Shown here piece by piece: positions 62,650 to 64,000 of a stretch of DNA of 64,000 bases. The translations under genes and the position numbers were made by a program. This stretch comes from Oxyura jamaicensis (lineage: Eukaryota > Chordata > Aves > Anseriformes > Anatidae), in the NCBI RefSeq assembly GCF_011077185.1, contig NC_048897.1, positions 48,708,753 to 48,772,752 on the forward strand, given 5' to 3'. The notes beneath the pieces are model-generated. The model worked only from the letters and a program-made list of their open reading frames with translations, made no database searches and was not told the origin of the DNA. The first letter of the stretch is position 1, and each line of letters starts with the position of its first letter.

Positions 62650-64000
62650 CTCCTCTCTCTAAACTCAGCCTTCCACCTCTTTCCTTAATCTTAGGGTGTA
62701 CTAGCTCCTCTAGCCATCTTGGTGGCTCTGTGCAGCGGTTTGATGGTGTTTGTTGTTAACGAGAGTCCCAAATTGGACACCGTACTCCAACTGCAGTCTT
62801 AGGGTGCCGTGTAGAGGCACTTAACAGCCACTTCCCTCAATCTTGTCTTGCTGTTGCAGCTCAGTAGCATTTATAATTGCAGGAGCTCATAGCTGCACGT
62901 TGAACATAAATCAGCAGGCTTTTCATCAGGACCCCAGGCCTTGCGTGGAGATGTGATACCTCGCTATTTGGACACTGGTTTGCAGTACTGCATAATGCTG
63001 TTCTGTCCCAGGTGCAAAATTTTTCATTTGACTTTGAGCTTAATGAGGTTTGTCAGACCATTATTACAGCTGGTTAAGATGCCTCTGAATCGCAGCCCTA
63101 CCCTCCAGCATAGCTACTGCTCCTTTGAACTTGATGTTACCTGAAAATTTGCTGAAAACCGGTGTTTTATCCCATCATCTGGGTCATTAATGAAGATATT
63201 AAAAGATACTGTCCATGGAGGGCTGCCACTTAGAACTGGTCACCTGGTAGACTTTGAGGGGTTGGTTGATCCAGCCTGGTTTTCACTTGCACTGTAATCC
63301 ATCCACCTAGACCCTTCACATTTCCCCAGCATAGCTACGAGGATGCTGTGGAGGACAACGTACAAAGCTACACAGTCAAGATATGCAGCATCTGCTGCTC
63401 TGCCCTTGTCCACAGAGCCAGCTGGGTCAGTGCAAAAGACAATTAAGTTGGTCAGGCAATGCATGTCCGCAGTACATCTACGTTGGCTGTTACGAGTCAC
63501 TTTCTTGTCCTTCAAATGCTTGGAAATGGCTTTCAGGAGGAATTGCCCCATCGTTTTCCCAAGGACTGAGCTTAGGCTGTATGACATTTGCTTTTTTCCA
63601 GTTGCTGGTGATCTCCTCCAAAGATCAGCAGCATTGCAGTGATACTGGTCAGCTCTCACCACTCCTGAATGCCTGTATTGCCCTGTTTGGATGTCCAGTT
63701 TGTCCCTAAATTGGTCATCCTCTGATGTTTGTAGTATTTCTTTCCCCTAGAGGCTACTCTCAGGGCTGTAGGAGACCTGAGAGATCTGCCAGTGAAGGTT
63801 AAGGCAAAGAAGGCAAAGAGCGACTCATGTTTTCTGTGTCACTTCATTGCCATCCCTACTCAGTGGTGAGCTCACTCAGTTTTTTGGTTTTCCATTTGTT
63901 GCTGCTATACCTGCAGGAGCTGTCCTTGCCCTTCACATTCCTCACCAGCTTTGACTTCTGAGCTTCAACCTTCCTGATTCCATCCCTGCACGCTTGGGCA
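62650..64000 (-). mobile_element. Long decayed CR1 LINE segment covering the ORF2 reverse-transcriptase region
   Basis: About 1.35 kb of antisense CR1, running off the right edge. Minus-strand remnants include LLKAISKHLKDKKVTRNSQ, CLTNLIVF and GSVDKGRAADAAYLD from reverse transcriptase motifs, and GAGTACGGTGTCCAATTTGG from the EYCVQFW-like block. The frame is broken repeatedly. Near 63140 the position of the polymerase FADD box reads as a degenerate SKFSGN, and the YLDFSKAFD block has become YLDCVALYV, so the enzyme is dead. The left boundary is approximate. Confidence 0.92.

Noticed and set aside
63240..63662. 140-codon minus-strand ORF near the right edge as a host gene
   Set aside because: Contains reverse-transcriptase remnants (ISKHLKDKKV, CLTNLIVF), so it is part of the decayed CR1 and not a host gene.

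Overview
The window is vertebrate nuclear DNA and almost certainly avian. It has multi-exon genes with GT-AG introns, CpG-island promoters, and interspersed elements that are all recognisably CR1 LINEs with the bird-type 3' end (CATAGAAT / TTGGAAGGGAC). I saw no Alu or L1. The exact species cannot be read from the sequence. There are no bacterial features, CRISPR arrays or operons, and I found no credible new molecular system.

Two protein-coding genes are certain and lie head to head. PPM1A (minus strand) encodes the Mg2+/Mn2+-dependent Ser/Thr phosphatase PP2C-alpha. All five coding exons are here (22628-23461, 20761-20878, 15645-15753, 13499-13556, 11205-11234). They add up to 1,149 nt, or 382 codons plus a stop, and every splice phase fits. 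The untranslated first exon(s) lie in a CpG island at about 36.0-37.8 kb, about 13 kb upstream of the start codon. The long AT-rich stretch left of the stop codon (about 3.4-11.2 kb) is best read as a long 3' UTR with several candidate polyadenylation signals. DHRS7 (plus strand) encodes a membrane-anchored short-chain dehydrogenase/reductase. It starts in a second CpG island at 55.3 kb; only its first two coding exons (55314-55449 and 61037-61189) are inside the window, and the rest lies to the right.

Layout: 1-1.9 kb, possible terminal exons of an unidentified plus-strand gene (weak); about 3.4-11.2 kb, probable PPM1A 3' UTR; 11.2-23.5 kb, PPM1A coding exons and introns; 23.5-36.5 kb, PPM1A intron 1; 36.0-37.8 kb, PPM1A promoter island; 37.8-54.7 kb, intergenic DNA with two CR1 fragments, a paired ZNF143-like motif and a tandem duplication; 54.7-55.7 kb, DHRS7 promoter island; 55.4-64 kb, DHRS7 introns 1 and 2, with a young CR1 tail and a long, decayed CR1 reverse-transcriptase segment running off the right edge.

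The DHRS7-PPM1A divergent pair matches, as I recall it, the order on human chromosome 14. The two proteins are not known to act in one pathway, so the arrangement is conserved synteny rather than a functional module. The most useful second-look items are the short PPM1A isoform written into intron 3, two candidate upstream ORFs in the PPM1A leader exons, a hairpin-forming inverted repeat in intron 1, and the paired ZNF143-like sites between the genes.
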